Shown here one piece after another: positions 36,032 to 44,589 of a DNA stretch of 52,841 nucleotides. Under the pieces are notes generated by a model. It made no database searches. It saw nothing but the letters and a program-made list of their open reading frames with translations, and had not been told where the DNA came from. Positions within the stretch are counted from its first letter, which is position 1. The number at the start of each line of letters is the position of its first letter. Source of the stretch: Candidatus Zixiibacteriota bacterium (GTDB taxonomy: Bacteria > Zixibacteria > MSB-5A5 > UBA10806); assembly GCA_020344055.1 (NCBI GenBank), contig CP070813.1, positions 817,255 to 870,095 of the forward strand, in the 5' to 3' direction. A program made the translations under genes and the position numbers.

Positions 36032-37873
36032 CTATCTCTTTTTTTTCTCCTTGATCATCAAACCCAGTTCATCGAGCTGAGCCTGATCGATCTCTGTGGG
36101 AGCGCCGTCCATGAGCGATTGGGCGGCTGTCGTCTTGGGAAAAGCTATAACGTCCCTTATCGATTCCGAACCTGTCATCAACGCCACTATTCTATCGAAT
36201 CCCGGAGCTATTCCGCCATGCGGCGGCGCGCCATATTCCAGGGCCTGCAGAAGAAATCCGAACATCCTGTCCGCTCTCTTCTCATCTATGCCCAGTATCG
36301 ATAAAACCTTCTCCTGCATTTTCCTGCTATGTATCCTGATTCCACCCGAGGCGATCTCGACTCCGTTTAAAACCAGATCGTATTGATTCCCCCTTATCCT
36401 GGCCCAGGGATGCGCTGGATTGGATAGATCCAGCTTCGATTTCCCGCCGGAATCAAGGAGTTCCACGTCTTCCACATTGGGTGATGTCACAATATTATGC
36501 ATCGCGTCGAACCTGCCCAGCTCGGGATTATACTCGAATAGCGGGAATTCACACACCCATAAAAACGCCCACTTCGTCCGGGAGGTTTCCTTTAGCTCCT
36601 CTCCAAGCTTGATTCTCAATGCTCCCAGCGAATCGCAAACCGTTTTCCATTGATCGGCCACGATGAGTAGACCGTCACCCGTTTCGATTCCGGCTCTCTC
36701 GAAAGCGCGTTCTGTTTCATCCTGGGCAAGAAATTTGGCTATCGGCGACTTGATCTCGCCGTCCTTCCTCAATAGATACGCCATTCCCTTCGCGCCGTTG
36801 CTTCTCGCGATCTCCGTCAAATCGTCGATCTTCTTGCGTGAGATATCGGCCCCGCCTGTATATCTGATACCCCTGATCACGCCGCCCCTCGACAGGGCTT
36901 CTGAAAACACCTTGAATCCCGACTTCGCGAAAATGTTCGACAGGTCCGTTATCTGAAGATCATGGCGAAGATCCGGCTTATCAATACCGTATCTATCCAT
37001 AACCTCTTTATAGGTATATCTCGTGAACGGCGTTTCGATATCGTCGCCCAGGACTTTCTTGAACAGGTGTCTCATCATCCCTTCGACCACCTCGAAAACA
37101 TCGTCCTGGCTGACATAAGACATCTCCATATCTATTTGAGTGTGCTCGGGCTGGCGATCGGCCCTTAAGTCTTCGTCTCTCAAACAGCGGGCCAGCTGGT
37201 AATACCTGTCAAAACCGGAAATCATCAAAATCTGCTTTAAAAGTTGCGGCGATTGTGGCAGGGCGTAGAATTTGCCTTTCTGCTCTCGGGATGGCACCAC
37301 GTAATCCCTGGCCCCTTCCGGCGTGGACCTGATCAGCATCGGGGTTTCGATCTCCACAAATCCCCTCGAATCCAGGTACTCCCTTACCGCGCGCGTGGCC
37401 TGGTGGCGAACTTCAATCTTTCTCGTCAACCAGGGTCTTCTTAAATCCAGGTATCGATACTTCAAACGCAACTCTTCCGACGCGGCGGTGTCGTCCTCCA
37501 CCAGAAACGGGGGCGTTTCCGAGACATTTAGTATTTCTACTTTGTCGGCCTTCACCTCGATCTTCCCGGTAGCCATCTGCCTGTTTTCCATTTCTTCGGG
37601 GCGCAATCTGACTTCTCCGGATACTCTTAAAGAATACTCATACCTGACCGAACGGGCGAGCTCTATATATTCTTCGGGGATCGCTTCGGGGTCGAACGCG
37701 ACCTGCGTAACTCCCCATCTGTCTCTCAAATCTATGAAAATCAATCCTCCCAGATCGCGGTGGCCGTCCACCCAACCGCACAGCGCTACCTTTCGCCCGA
37801 CATCCGATTCCCCCAGCTGCCCGCAGGTATGAGTCCTTAAGGACGTGCTGAAGTCTCTATTGGATATATCCAA
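36032..37873 (-). CDS. aspS: Aspartate-tRNA ligase
   Basis: 613 residues. The N-terminal OB fold has VALCGWVDGHRDLGGLIFID and LRDRWGVTQVAFD. Class II motif 2 is in RYYQLARCLRDEDLRADRQP followed by EHTQIDMEMSYV, and motif 3 is GIAPGFDRIVALM. The bacterial GAD insertion domain is present between motifs 2 and 3. Length is typical for bacterial AspRS. The start is TTG at 37873 (MDISNRDFSTSL), overlapping the 3' end of hisS by 17 bp. Whether it is discriminating or charges tRNA-Asn too cannot be decided here, as gatCAB is not in view. Confidence 0.96.
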   Translation of the reverse strand: MDISNRDFSTSLRTHTCGQLGESDVGRKVALCGWVDGHRDLGGLIFIDLRDRWGVTQVAFDPEAIPEEYIELARSVRYEYSLRVSGEVRLRPEEMENRQMATGKIEVKADKVEILNVSETPPFLVEDDTAASEELRLKYRYLDLRRPWLTRKIEVRHQATRAVREYLDSRGFVEIETPMLIRSTPEGARDYVVPSREQKGKFYALPQSPQLLKQILMISGFDRYYQLARCLRDEDLRADRQPEHTQIDMEMSYVSQDDVFEVVEGMMRHLFKKVLGDDIETPFTRYTYKEVMDRYGIDKPDLRHDLQITDLSNIFAKSGFKVFSEALSRGGVIRGIRYTGGADISRKKIDDLTEIARSNGAKGMAYLLRKDGEIKSPIAKFLAQDETERAFERAGIETGDGLLIVADQWKTVCDSLGALRIKLGEELKETSRTKWAFLWVCEFPLFEYNPELGRFDAMHNIVTSPNVEDVELLDSGGKSKLDLSNPAHPWARIRGNQYDLVLNGVEIASGGIRIHSRKMQEKVLSILGIDEKRADRMFGFLLQALEYGAPPHGGIAPGFDRIVALMTGSESIRDVIAFPKTTAAQSLMDGAPTEIDQAQLDELGLMIKEKKKR

Positions 37874-39149
37874 TCAATTCTCCGAGCTGAATCGTGTTCC
37901 CGGCCTTTAGGATATCCGCCAATCCTATCTCGAATTGCCTGGAATCGACCATGTTCCTCAATATCACCTTCCCCCTGGTCATCTCCTCTTCCGCGAAAAT
38001 AAAAGAATAATAAAATCCGCTTTTATCCGCCTGTTTCATCTGAGCCTTTAAGGACCGTCCCAAATAATCAATATCGGCAGGAAAACCGAGTTTCCTGATT
38101 TTCGTCAACAGGCCGAACGCCTCTTTTTTATACCTGGAATTCCCGATAACCACAAAGAATCCAAGGTCTTTACGATCCTGTCCGGACTCTTTGCCGGGCA
38201 TCGCCAGTATCACTCTCTCAATGCCGGCCGCGAATCCGATACCGGGTGTGGGTTTCCCTCCAAGCTGCTCCACCAGAAGATCATAACGACCCCCTCCCGA
38301 AATCGCATCCTGAGATCCCAGCTTATCGGATTTAATCTCCCAGGCCGTTCGAGTATAGTAATCGAGCCCCCTCACCAGTTTCTTATCGAGCTCATAGGAT
38401 ATCCCTATATGATCGAGAAAGTCGCACACCGTATCAAAATGTTTCCTGTTATCGTCGGAAAGATAATCGAATATCACCGGCGCGTCTTTTAAAAGAGCCA
38501 TACATGCATCCTGCTTGCAGTCGAACATTCTCAAAGGATTGGTCTCAAACCTTTTCCGACAATCGGCGCAAAATTTCCCGATCAAGGGCGCCACGAAATC
38601 CGAAAAAGCTTCCTTATGCTTCTTCCGTTCCCCGGGCATCCCGATGGAATTTACATATAGTTTTTTATCATCTATTCCGAGCAATTCCATGATATGGTAA
38701 TTGGCCGCGATTATCTCGGCGTCAATCGACGGATCGAGAGAGCCGATAGCCTCAAATCCGAATTGATAGAACTGGCGGAACCGACCCGCCTGCGGCCGTT
38801 CCTGGCGGAACATGGGCCCCGCATACCAGACCTTCGCCAATCCCTGCCTAGCTCCCATGGAATGCTCAATATATGACCGCACCACGGACGCCGTACCCTC
38901 GGGCCTCAAAGTCAACGATCGGTCGCCCTGGTCTTTAAATGTATACATTTCCTTGGTCACCACTTCGCTGGTTTCGCCGATTCCGCGAGAAAATAACTCC
39001 GTGGCTTCAAAGATCGGGGTACTTATAAAACTATAATTATATTCGTCCGCGACTTTTGCAACGGTGGTAGCGATCTTCCTCCATATATCCGCCTCGGCAG
39101 GCAAAATATCCCGGGTACCGTAAATCGCCTTGATTTTGTCAACTGACAT
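37857..39149 (-). CDS. hisS: Histidine-tRNA ligase
   Basis: 430 residues. Class II core: GTRDILPAEADIWRKI at the start, motif 2 region SLTLRPEGTASVVRSYIEHS and WYAGPMFRQERPQAGRFRQF, the histidine signature LVRGLDYYTRTAWEI, and motif 3 PTPGIGFAAGIERVIL. The C-terminal anticodon-binding domain follows (FFVVIGNSRYKKEAFGLL). The ATG at 39149 appears to begin the overlapping operon hisS-aspS-phoH-HDIG-ybeY-corC. Confidence 0.97.
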   Translation of the reverse strand: MSVDKIKAIYGTRDILPAEADIWRKIATTVAKVADEYNYSFISTPIFEATELFSRGIGETSEVVTKEMYTFKDQGDRSLTLRPEGTASVVRSYIEHSMGARQGLAKVWYAGPMFRQERPQAGRFRQFYQFGFEAIGSLDPSIDAEIIAANYHIMELLGIDDKKLYVNSIGMPGERKKHKEAFSDFVAPLIGKFCADCRKRFETNPLRMFDCKQDACMALLKDAPVIFDYLSDDNRKHFDTVCDFLDHIGISYELDKKLVRGLDYYTRTAWEIKSDKLGSQDAISGGGRYDLLVEQLGGKPTPGIGFAAGIERVILAMPGKESGQDRKDLGFFVVIGNSRYKKEAFGLLTKIRKLGFPADIDYLGRSLKAQMKQADKSGFYYSFIFAEEEMTRGKVILRNMVDSRQFEIGLADILKAGNTIQLGELIGYIQ

Positions 39150-39228
39150 AAATTGCCGCCTTTAATTTACACGCCATACGCTCAGGAATCAATAACATTT
39201 AACACTTTATTATGCAACGTAAAATAGC

Positions 39229-39600
39229 TTATGAAATACGTTTCCGCAACTTCAGGACATATACCCCGGAGGCGGAGGCGGCCCCCAGAACGTCAGCCAG
39301 CATATCAAACCCGTCCGCCTGACGGCCGGGTATAAAAAACTGATGCAATTCATCTACAATTCCATAGAGACCGGATATACATGAGGAGATCCAGAAGACT
39401 CTCGCCAGACTGAGATTCCGCTTGCTTAAAGAATAGGAAACCAACAATCCCAGAACGAAAAATTCGCCAAAATGAGCCATTTTATCGGTCATCTTGAATC
39501 CGAAAGATGGCGTCGAGAGATTCGGAATCGATGACACGCAAAATATTATAACGGCCCACAAAATAGCCGGTACAAATGGTTTCAGTCTTCCGTCATGCAT
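39229..39600 (-). CDS. VanZ-like membrane protein
   Basis: 123 residues from the ATG at 39600; a TTG at 39621 would add seven. Four predicted membrane helices: AILWAVIIFCVSSIP, MAHFGEFFVLGLLVSYSLS, VFWISSCISGLYGIVDELHQ and MLADVLGAASASGVYVL. The VanZ hallmarks DKMAHFGEF and DELHQFFIPGRQADGFD are intact. The role of stand-alone VanZ proteins is unclear; in Gram-positives VanZ is linked to glycopeptide resistance. It lies 79 bp upstream of hisS on the same strand. Confidence 0.88.
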   Translation of the reverse strand: MHDGRLKPFVPAILWAVIIFCVSSIPNLSTPSFGFKMTDKMAHFGEFFVLGLLVSYSLSKRNLSLARVFWISSCISGLYGIVDELHQFFIPGRQADGFDMLADVLGAASASGVYVLKLRKRIS

Positions 39601-39636
39601 AAGAACCGGAACTATAATCAATAAAAAGTAAATTGC

Positions 39637-39665
39637 AAATAAAAAGTCCGCCCGTAGGCGGACTT
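39637..39665 (-). terminator. Rho-independent terminator of the Lys-rich mini-gene
   Basis: Perfect 9-bp stem aagtccgcc / ggcggactt with loop cgta. On the minus strand the stem is followed by TTTTATTTG. It lies 36 bp past the mini-gene stop and isolates it from the VanZ gene. Confidence 0.85.
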
Positions 39666-39701
39666 ATGATATCGAATGAAAAACGCCAGAAATCTTCTGC
39701 G

Positions 39702-39785
39702 TTAGCGTTTCCTCTTGGCAGTCTTCTTCTTGGCTGTCTTCTTCTTAGCAGTTTTCTTCTTGGCTTTCTTCTTCTTGGCCGGCAT
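39702..39785 (-). CDS. 27-residue Lys/Ala-rich histone-H1-like mini-protein
   Basis: A complete 27-codon frame: ATG at 39785, TAA at 39704-39702. It has a near-perfect RBS (gaggaggtgaattc) and its own strong terminator. The protein starts MPAKKKKAKKKTAKKK, continues with two more TAKKK units and ends RKR; almost every residue is Lys, Ala or Thr. It resembles the basic tail of the SWIB-domain protein at 29734-30240 (which also starts MPAKK). It probably binds DNA or RNA non-specifically. RBS, frame and terminator are seen; nucleoid function is inferred. It sits 21 bp after the GxxExxY gene. An alternative is a decayed remnant of a longer H1-like gene, but the intact signals argue for expression. 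Confidence 0.75.
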   Translation of the reverse strand: MPAKKKKAKKKTAKKKTAKKKTAKRKR

Positions 39786-39806
39786 GAATTCACCTCCTCT
39801 CAAAAT

Positions 39807-40202
39807 TCATCGTTTAACGGTTTTTATCTCCAAGATATCCTTGGAAAAATTAACAATGAGCCCTTTTTTTAGCCTTATTGATTTTAATATGCTCCTGAGC
39901 TTCGATTCGACAATATCTGTCAGATGATCGTCGGTGGAAATCAGAACTACCAGCGCTTTTTCCACTACAAAATCCAAATTGTATTCCCCCGCCACCGATC
40001 CTTTATAGGAAAGTTTTATATTCTTATGACTTTCAAAGGGGATATTTCTAAGGCCGAATTCATGTGCCAGAGCCCTGCAGTATTCCTTTCTCCCGAATCC
40101 CAGCCCCATATTTTTATGCACTTCAAGGGCGGCGTTGACTACTTGAGATCGCAGGTCATTGATAACGGTCCTGGAATCTATCGTTAACTCACTATCTTTC
40201 AT
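39807..40202 (-). CDS. GxxExxY protein, probably nuclease-dead
   Basis: 131 residues that align along the whole length with the GxxExxY (PDDEXK_3) family: helical start VVNAALEVHKNMGLGFG, core SVAGEYNLDFVVEKALVVLI, end LIVNFSKDILEIKTVKR. However, the naming motif reads GFGRKEY (Arg38 replaces Glu). The nuclease E-x-K after the core Asp (Asp77) reads L-I-S (87-89). Key acidic and Lys residues are therefore missing, and catalysis is unlikely. Function of the family is unknown; members are often near repeats and mobile regions. The start is ATG at 40202, with the mini-gene 21 bp downstream. Confidence 0.8.
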   Translation of the reverse strand: MKDSELTIDSRTVINDLRSQVVNAALEVHKNMGLGFGRKEYCRALAHEFGLRNIPFESHKNIKLSYKGSVAGEYNLDFVVEKALVVLISTDDHLTDIVESKLRSILKSIRLKKGLIVNFSKDILEIKTVKR

Positions 40203-40439
40203 AACGTTTCCCGTAACTCCATAAGCGCAAATAACGTGCCAATCATATAGCCAATTGCCCTGTTGTCCCGTAACTCATTTGATACCAATAAATTAAAATG
40301 ACGTGGCCATATCCTGTTGAAAAGCAATAAATTAAAATATCGCGACAGTGAGGTCGCAATTTCTATAAGAAAGTTATGAGAAAAAAAATTCCCCCTATAT
40401 AAATCAATGCGACGGCAGGGTCGCATCTGTCCATAAAGA
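40203..40439. repeat. Repeat-rich intergenic region
   Basis: 237 bp with several short repeats. The direct repeat cccgtaactc is at 40210-40219 and 40267-40276. The direct repeat caataaattaaaat is at 40286-40299 and 40325-40338. Two similar hairpins, gcgac-n6-gtcgc at 40342-40357 and atgcgac-n6-gtcgcat at 40407-40426, share loops with agg. A 75-codon frame across it has no RBS and no protein-like character. It may be a decayed mobile element. Confidence 0.6.
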
Positions 40440-42221
40440 CTAATCTTTCATCCCCCTCTCAGTTTCTGATGTCTCCTTGAGATTCGCTCGATTTAAGATC
40501 CTCTGAAGTTGTTTTCTATGCATGCCTCCCAATCTGGCCGCCGCCGATATATTTCCGCCCGATGATTCAAGCAGTTTTGACGCGAAACCCCGTTCCAGGG
40601 GAACTATTGTCTTTTCCCACAACTCTTTTTTATAATCATCTAATTCTTTTAACGTGCCGGGTATCCTCTCGTATTTTAAGTCTGTCCTTTTTACAGTGTC
40701 AGGCAGCTCGTTAGGAGTCAGTATATTCCCCTTGCATAATACGACAGCCCTTTCAATAATATTCTCAAGCTCCCTGACATTCCCCGGATACCTGTAACTC
40801 CTCAGATAACTCAATGCTGTTTCGCTTATGGACGATATCTGCTTGTCGTTTTTCCCGGCATATTCACGGAGGAAATGGTACGCCAGCGTTTCAACATCGC
40901 CCTGCCTCTTATAAAGAGGGGGCAGTTTTATATCTATCACGTTTATTCTATAGTAGAGATCATCACGGAACTCGCCGTCTTCCACCGTTTTCATTAAATC
41001 CTTTTTGGTGGCTGATATTATTCTCACGTCCGCCCGTTTCAATATCGTAGAGCCCAGCGGTTCGAACTCGTGCGATTGTAAAAACCTCAGCAGTTTGACC
41101 TGCAATAAGGGCGATAACTCTCCGATCTCATCCAGAAAAATGGTGCCCTTGTCCGCGATTTCGAATTTGCCCGGTTTGCGGCCGACCGCCCCGGTGAAAG
41201 CCCCCTTCTCATATCCGAATAATTCAGACTCCAGAAGCGTCTCCGGAATGGCCGCGCAGTTGATGGCTACGAAAGGATGGTCTTTTCTGGAAGAGTTGTT
41301 GTGAAGAGCCCGCGCCAGCAACTCTTTTCCCGTTCCAGATTCGCCCTCAATTAAAACCGCGCTTTCGGTTTCGGCTACGTCGGCCACCGTCGCAAGGACT
41401 TTCGTAACCTGGGGAGAGGTGCCTTTTATTTCATCAAAATCGTATTTATCTCTCAGATCCTCTATCAACGTTTCCCTGTAATCCTCAAGGGCGCAGAAAA
41501 GCCGTTCGGACTCCACCGAGATGGCTATCTTGTCGGTAATTGTCCGGAGCAGTTCAAGATCGAATTCGGTAAAACTGGTCTCATAGCGAACCGAATATAG
41601 AACGCCGAGGGTATCCTCTCCCGTTTTCAGCGGAACGCAGGCTATATTACCCGCGCCGTCATCAGTATCGATCCTTACGGGATCCCCGGTGGAAATCACC
41701 GCCTCGGCGATATGCCGTATAAATCTTCTTTTATGGTTGGAGCCGTTTTTCGACGAGGAATCGTATTTAAAAATAATTTCGCCGTCATCCCCCATTATCT
41801 GCAGCGACACGTAATCGCAGACCAGAATCTCGGTGGTGGTCTGCACCACCCTTTTTAAAACCGACCTGAGATCCCTTTCCGATATTACATCGATGGAAAA
41901 TTCGTACAGCGTCTTATATATATCACGCTCCTTGGAAAGGTGCTCGAGGCTCGATTTCAATTTATCGTACTCGCGAATCAGTTTGGCGACGCGGGTATTC
42001 AGCGAGTCTTCGAAACCCGAAAGCTTCTGCTCCACGGAATCTATTTTCCCGTTCAATAAGGTATAATGTTTGGTCCTTTCATTCTCCTTCGTTTCTATAA
42101 GGAAATCTTTAAGCGTGGTTATAGAATCGAACGATCTTTTTATCTGCGTTGCCGATTCTTTTTTAAGCTGCTTTAAGTTAGCGGCAAACTTCTCGCTTGT
42201 TTTTCCGATCGTCGCTTTCAT
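40440..42221 (-). CDS. Sigma-54-dependent activator with coiled coil and GAF domain
   Basis: 593 residues. Residues 1-105 are charged and helical, probably coiled coil. A GAF domain covers about 106-245 (VLKRVVQTTTEILVCDYVSL; TDKIAISVESERLF). The AAA+ domain has Walker A GESGTGKE (293-300), the sigma-54-contact loop GAFTGA (340-345), Walker B GTIFLDEIGEL and the arginine-containing DDLYYRINV. The C-terminal Fis-type helix-turn-helix is GNISAAARLGGMHRKQLQRI. It activates RpoN promoters, with the GAF domain sensing an unknown ligand. No receiver domain or kinase is encoded next to it. The start is ATG at 42221. The neighbouring GxxExxY gene is 237 bp downstream. Confidence 0.94.
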   Translation of the reverse strand: MKATIGKTSEKFAANLKQLKKESATQIKRSFDSITTLKDFLIETKENERTKHYTLLNGKIDSVEQKLSGFEDSLNTRVAKLIREYDKLKSSLEHLSKERDIYKTLYEFSIDVISERDLRSVLKRVVQTTTEILVCDYVSLQIMGDDGEIIFKYDSSSKNGSNHKRRFIRHIAEAVISTGDPVRIDTDDGAGNIACVPLKTGEDTLGVLYSVRYETSFTEFDLELLRTITDKIAISVESERLFCALEDYRETLIEDLRDKYDFDEIKGTSPQVTKVLATVADVAETESAVLIEGESGTGKELLARALHNNSSRKDHPFVAINCAAIPETLLESELFGYEKGAFTGAVGRKPGKFEIADKGTIFLDEIGELSPLLQVKLLRFLQSHEFEPLGSTILKRADVRIISATKKDLMKTVEDGEFRDDLYYRINVIDIKLPPLYKRQGDVETLAYHFLREYAGKNDKQISSISETALSYLRSYRYPGNVRELENIIERAVVLCKGNILTPNELPDTVKRTDLKYERIPGTLKELDDYKKELWEKTIVPLERGFASKLLESSGGNISAAARLGGMHRKQLQRILNRANLKETSETERGMKD

Positions 42222-42639
42222 AATGGCAAAACGATTTTATGACGTTTTTCAATAAACTGTCAAATTAAAAACAAGAATTATTTTTTATTTTTTAAAAAAA
42301 TTAACTCCAACTTAAAAAAGTTTTTAATCGAGTTCGTTTTGCTTTTAAATCGAATTTTACTTTTTCCCCTATGAAAAAACGTCACCAAAGCGGGGATTTA
42401 ATTTATTAAACCAATTCTTGTCCGCGAGTCACTGCCCCGCTTCGCGGGATCCAGAGACTTGCGGTGACCGCTCTCCTCACCGTAATAGAATTTTTCTTTG
42501 CTACAATAAATTTAGGCGGCCATTTTAATGACCGCGACTTCAACATCGCGGGCAATATCGCCAGTGGGACTTTAAAAGAAATGGAGTCCCGCCCGGGGCA
42601 GGGCTCCATCTTTCTCTCTCTCCCCCTTAAAAAATTATA
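42222..42639. other. Intergenic gap: AT-rich promoter zone, inverted repeat, possible gene remnant
   Basis: 418 bp. 42222-42370 is very AT-rich and probably includes the promoter of the sigma-54 activator. 42428-42468 is a nested inverted repeat. 42464-42660 may be a decayed kinase end. No complete gene is visible. Confidence 0.55.
42428..42468. repeat. Nested inverted repeat
   Basis: Outer arms gtcac (42428-42432) and gtgac (42464-42468). Inner perfect hairpin cccgc-ttc-gcggg (42436-42448). This resembles a short palindromic intergenic element. Confidence 0.5.
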
Positions 42640-42660
42640 TTACGGATTCGGCGGGCAGTC
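42464..42660 (+). pseudogene. Possible remnant of a histidine-kinase C-terminus
   Basis: A plus-strand frame contains GTLKEMESRPGQGSIFLSLP followed by LKK. This strongly resembles the end of HATPase domains (G-x-x-x-x-x-S-x-P-G-x-G-S-x-F-x-x-x-L-P-L). The upstream part of the frame has no recognisable kinase boxes and the 3' end runs antisense into the next gene, so it would be a decayed fragment. Could be chance similarity. Confidence 0.3.
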
Positions 42661-44148
42661 AACGCAATAAATAGGATCGGGACCGCCTTTGAAATACGCG
42701 ACTCCATAAGTGATGTCGAGGCCGTTATAGCTGCAGCTTCCGTTGACATCTCCACAATAGAACCAATCGGGACACGGCGGACAGTTCGGGTCACACATCG
42801 GATCCGCGCCGCCTTTAAAGAAGGCCACACCGTAGGTTATATCCAACCCGTTGTAGCTGTCGCTGCCGTTGACATCGCCGGGAACATAATCGCATCCGCC
42901 GGTGGGACAGGGATTATCGATGCAGTTAAGGGTATCATCCCAGTCGCCGCCCAGATCCAGGCATACGGCCTCCGTGGTATCAGCACAGTCTTGATTATCG
43001 TTGTAGCAGCAGCGTCCCTCTACCGGGCAGGGGTTGCCGGCGCAATTCAGATCCGCGTCCCATTCTCCGCCGAGCGCGGTACAGGCCGCCTCGGTGGTGT
43101 CGACGCAATCCTGAAAATCGTTGTAGCAGCAGCGACCTGTGGGTGGCGGGCCGCTCTCCAGAACGAACAGCTCGATCATACGAAACCCCGTACCGCTGTT
43201 TTTCTGCTCGATGATATTACCGGTGCCGGGCTCGATCTCATATACGCCGCTGTGGCTTGAATGGTTGCTGGTGGCGAGAAGATTGCCATTGCCCAGACGA
43301 TAAACTCCCCGGCCATAAGTCCAGGCGGTTGTCTGCTGGATGGTCCCATCCAGGTCGAAATCGGTAATCTGGTTGCTTGTAAGGAAAGCCGCGTTCAGGA
43401 AATCTCCAGGAGCCAGATCGTCATAGGTTACCTGCTGCGGGAAGTCCACGCTAAAGATCTCCATCGCGAATGTGCCGTCGGCGTTATATAAACGTACGTT
43501 ATCGCCACCATTATCAGATATCAAAGCCCGCCCGTCATCCAGAAAGTGTATATCGTACGGTTCGAATCCGCCGGAGATAAAATCGGGAAGACGGTTATGC
43601 GGGGCGTCGAACATAGCCACGTAATCGTCGCCGCTGGTCAGAAAAAGAGTGTCGCCTCGGAAATCAATCCCCCTGATGTTGTTGAGACCGTCAGTCCCAT
43701 CGCAAAAAGCGAACAGAAATGTGCCGGAAGTATCATAGACATAGGCACCGTCCTTGATCTGATCGGAAACATAAATATTGCCGTCGGGGCCTTTTATGGC
43801 GCATTGGGGCGTCTCCAGATGAGCAGTATCCGTCGTGATCAATACACCGAGGAAATCCCCGTCGAACGGGTCATACATTCCTACATTGTCGTCGGTTGCA
43901 TCGGGAATCAAAAGAACGCTGTCCTGCGGGATGGTGTTGGTAACCAGACCCGGCCCGCTCGGGACCTTTGAAACCGGCGCGCTATCCAGTTCGGCGGCAT
44001 TCTCCAAACCGGATTCCTCCTGCGCGATCAGGTCCGCCGGGGAATGTTCGCCCGTCGCTATGGCGGCAACAGATAACATAAGAATCAGGATAAAAATCGC
44101 GGAACTCCTGAACAAACAATCTTTAATCACCTTTTCTCCCTTCTTCAT
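42640..44148 (-). CDS. Secreted beta-propeller protein with Cys-rich and dockerin-like repeats
   Basis: 502 residues. The signal peptide's hydrophobic core is IFILILMLSVAAIATG (about 18-33). Residues about 70-330 look like an NHL/SMP-30-type propeller (CAIKGPDGNIYVSDQIKDGA, GIDFRGDTLFLTSGDDYVAM). Two Cys-rich repeats follow at about 339-376 and 378-415: GRCCYNDxQDCxDTTEAxC, then LGGxWD and NPCP. At the end are two dockerin-like units, GDVNGSDSYNGLDITYGVAF (about 424-443) and GDVNGSCSYNGLDITYGVAY (about 466-485), each followed by FKGG. The dockerin Ca loop is partly retained (D1, N3, D12; Ser at position 5). No YPNPFN tail is present, so anchoring differs from the first island. Ligand unknown. 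The ATG at 44148 has the RBS ggagatgaag. Confidence 0.87.
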   Translation of the reverse strand: MKKGEKVIKDCLFRSSAIFILILMLSVAAIATGEHSPADLIAQEESGLENAAELDSAPVSKVPSGPGLVTNTIPQDSVLLIPDATDDNVGMYDPFDGDFLGVLITTDTAHLETPQCAIKGPDGNIYVSDQIKDGAYVYDTSGTFLFAFCDGTDGLNNIRGIDFRGDTLFLTSGDDYVAMFDAPHNRLPDFISGGFEPYDIHFLDDGRALISDNGGDNVRLYNADGTFAMEIFSVDFPQQVTYDDLAPGDFLNAAFLTSNQITDFDLDGTIQQTTAWTYGRGVYRLGNGNLLATSNHSSHSGVYEIEPGTGNIIEQKNSGTGFRMIELFVLESGPPPTGRCCYNDFQDCVDTTEAACTALGGEWDADLNCAGNPCPVEGRCCYNDNQDCADTTEAVCLDLGGDWDDTLNCIDNPCPTGGCDYVPGDVNGSDSYNGLDITYGVAFFKGGADPMCDPNCPPCPDWFYCGDVNGSCSYNGLDITYGVAYFKGGPDPIYCVDCPPNP

Positions 44149-44589
44149 CTCCAGGAATAATTTTTAAAACCTCTATCCAAATAAAAATTCCGAGCTTTAA
44201 AACCTTTCTGGTTGCCAGCGGGTATTTTGAATTGACCGGAAACCTCGCTCAGCCGAAATTCGACGTTAAATCATCTCTTAGTCATTTAAAAACATCCAGA
44301 CAAAACCTGAAGCGAAAGAAGATATACTTCTCCCCCATCTAATATAATCTATTTAGTTTTTTTGTCCAGTAAATTGACCGGAGGATATCCATTTAGGCAA
44401 TTATGAATATTGATTCACTTTTCAATTCCTTGGTTAATCTATATTCCCGGATCATGAGATAAATAGATCTAAATTTCACCAAAGGTAAAAAAATATCTCA
44501 TTTCTAAAAATAACCTTGACATTTTTTCCCATATAGTGTTCTTTCGCCCTGACCGGAAATAGTGAAATTAGTCACAAGTAGGATTTTTG
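44149..44589. other. Upstream region of the complex I operon
   Basis: 441 bp, AT-rich, without a gene. A TTGACA at 44516-44521 lies about 70 bp before the first start codon, but no good -10 follows at normal spacing. TATAAT occurs at 44343-44348 without a clear -35. Divergent promoters for the propeller gene and for nuoA must lie here. Confidence 0.5.

Noticed and set aside
39593..39872. Overlapping frames around the Lys-rich mini-gene on both strands
   Set aside because: They are frame-shifted or antisense readings of the 27-codon gene and run through its terminator.
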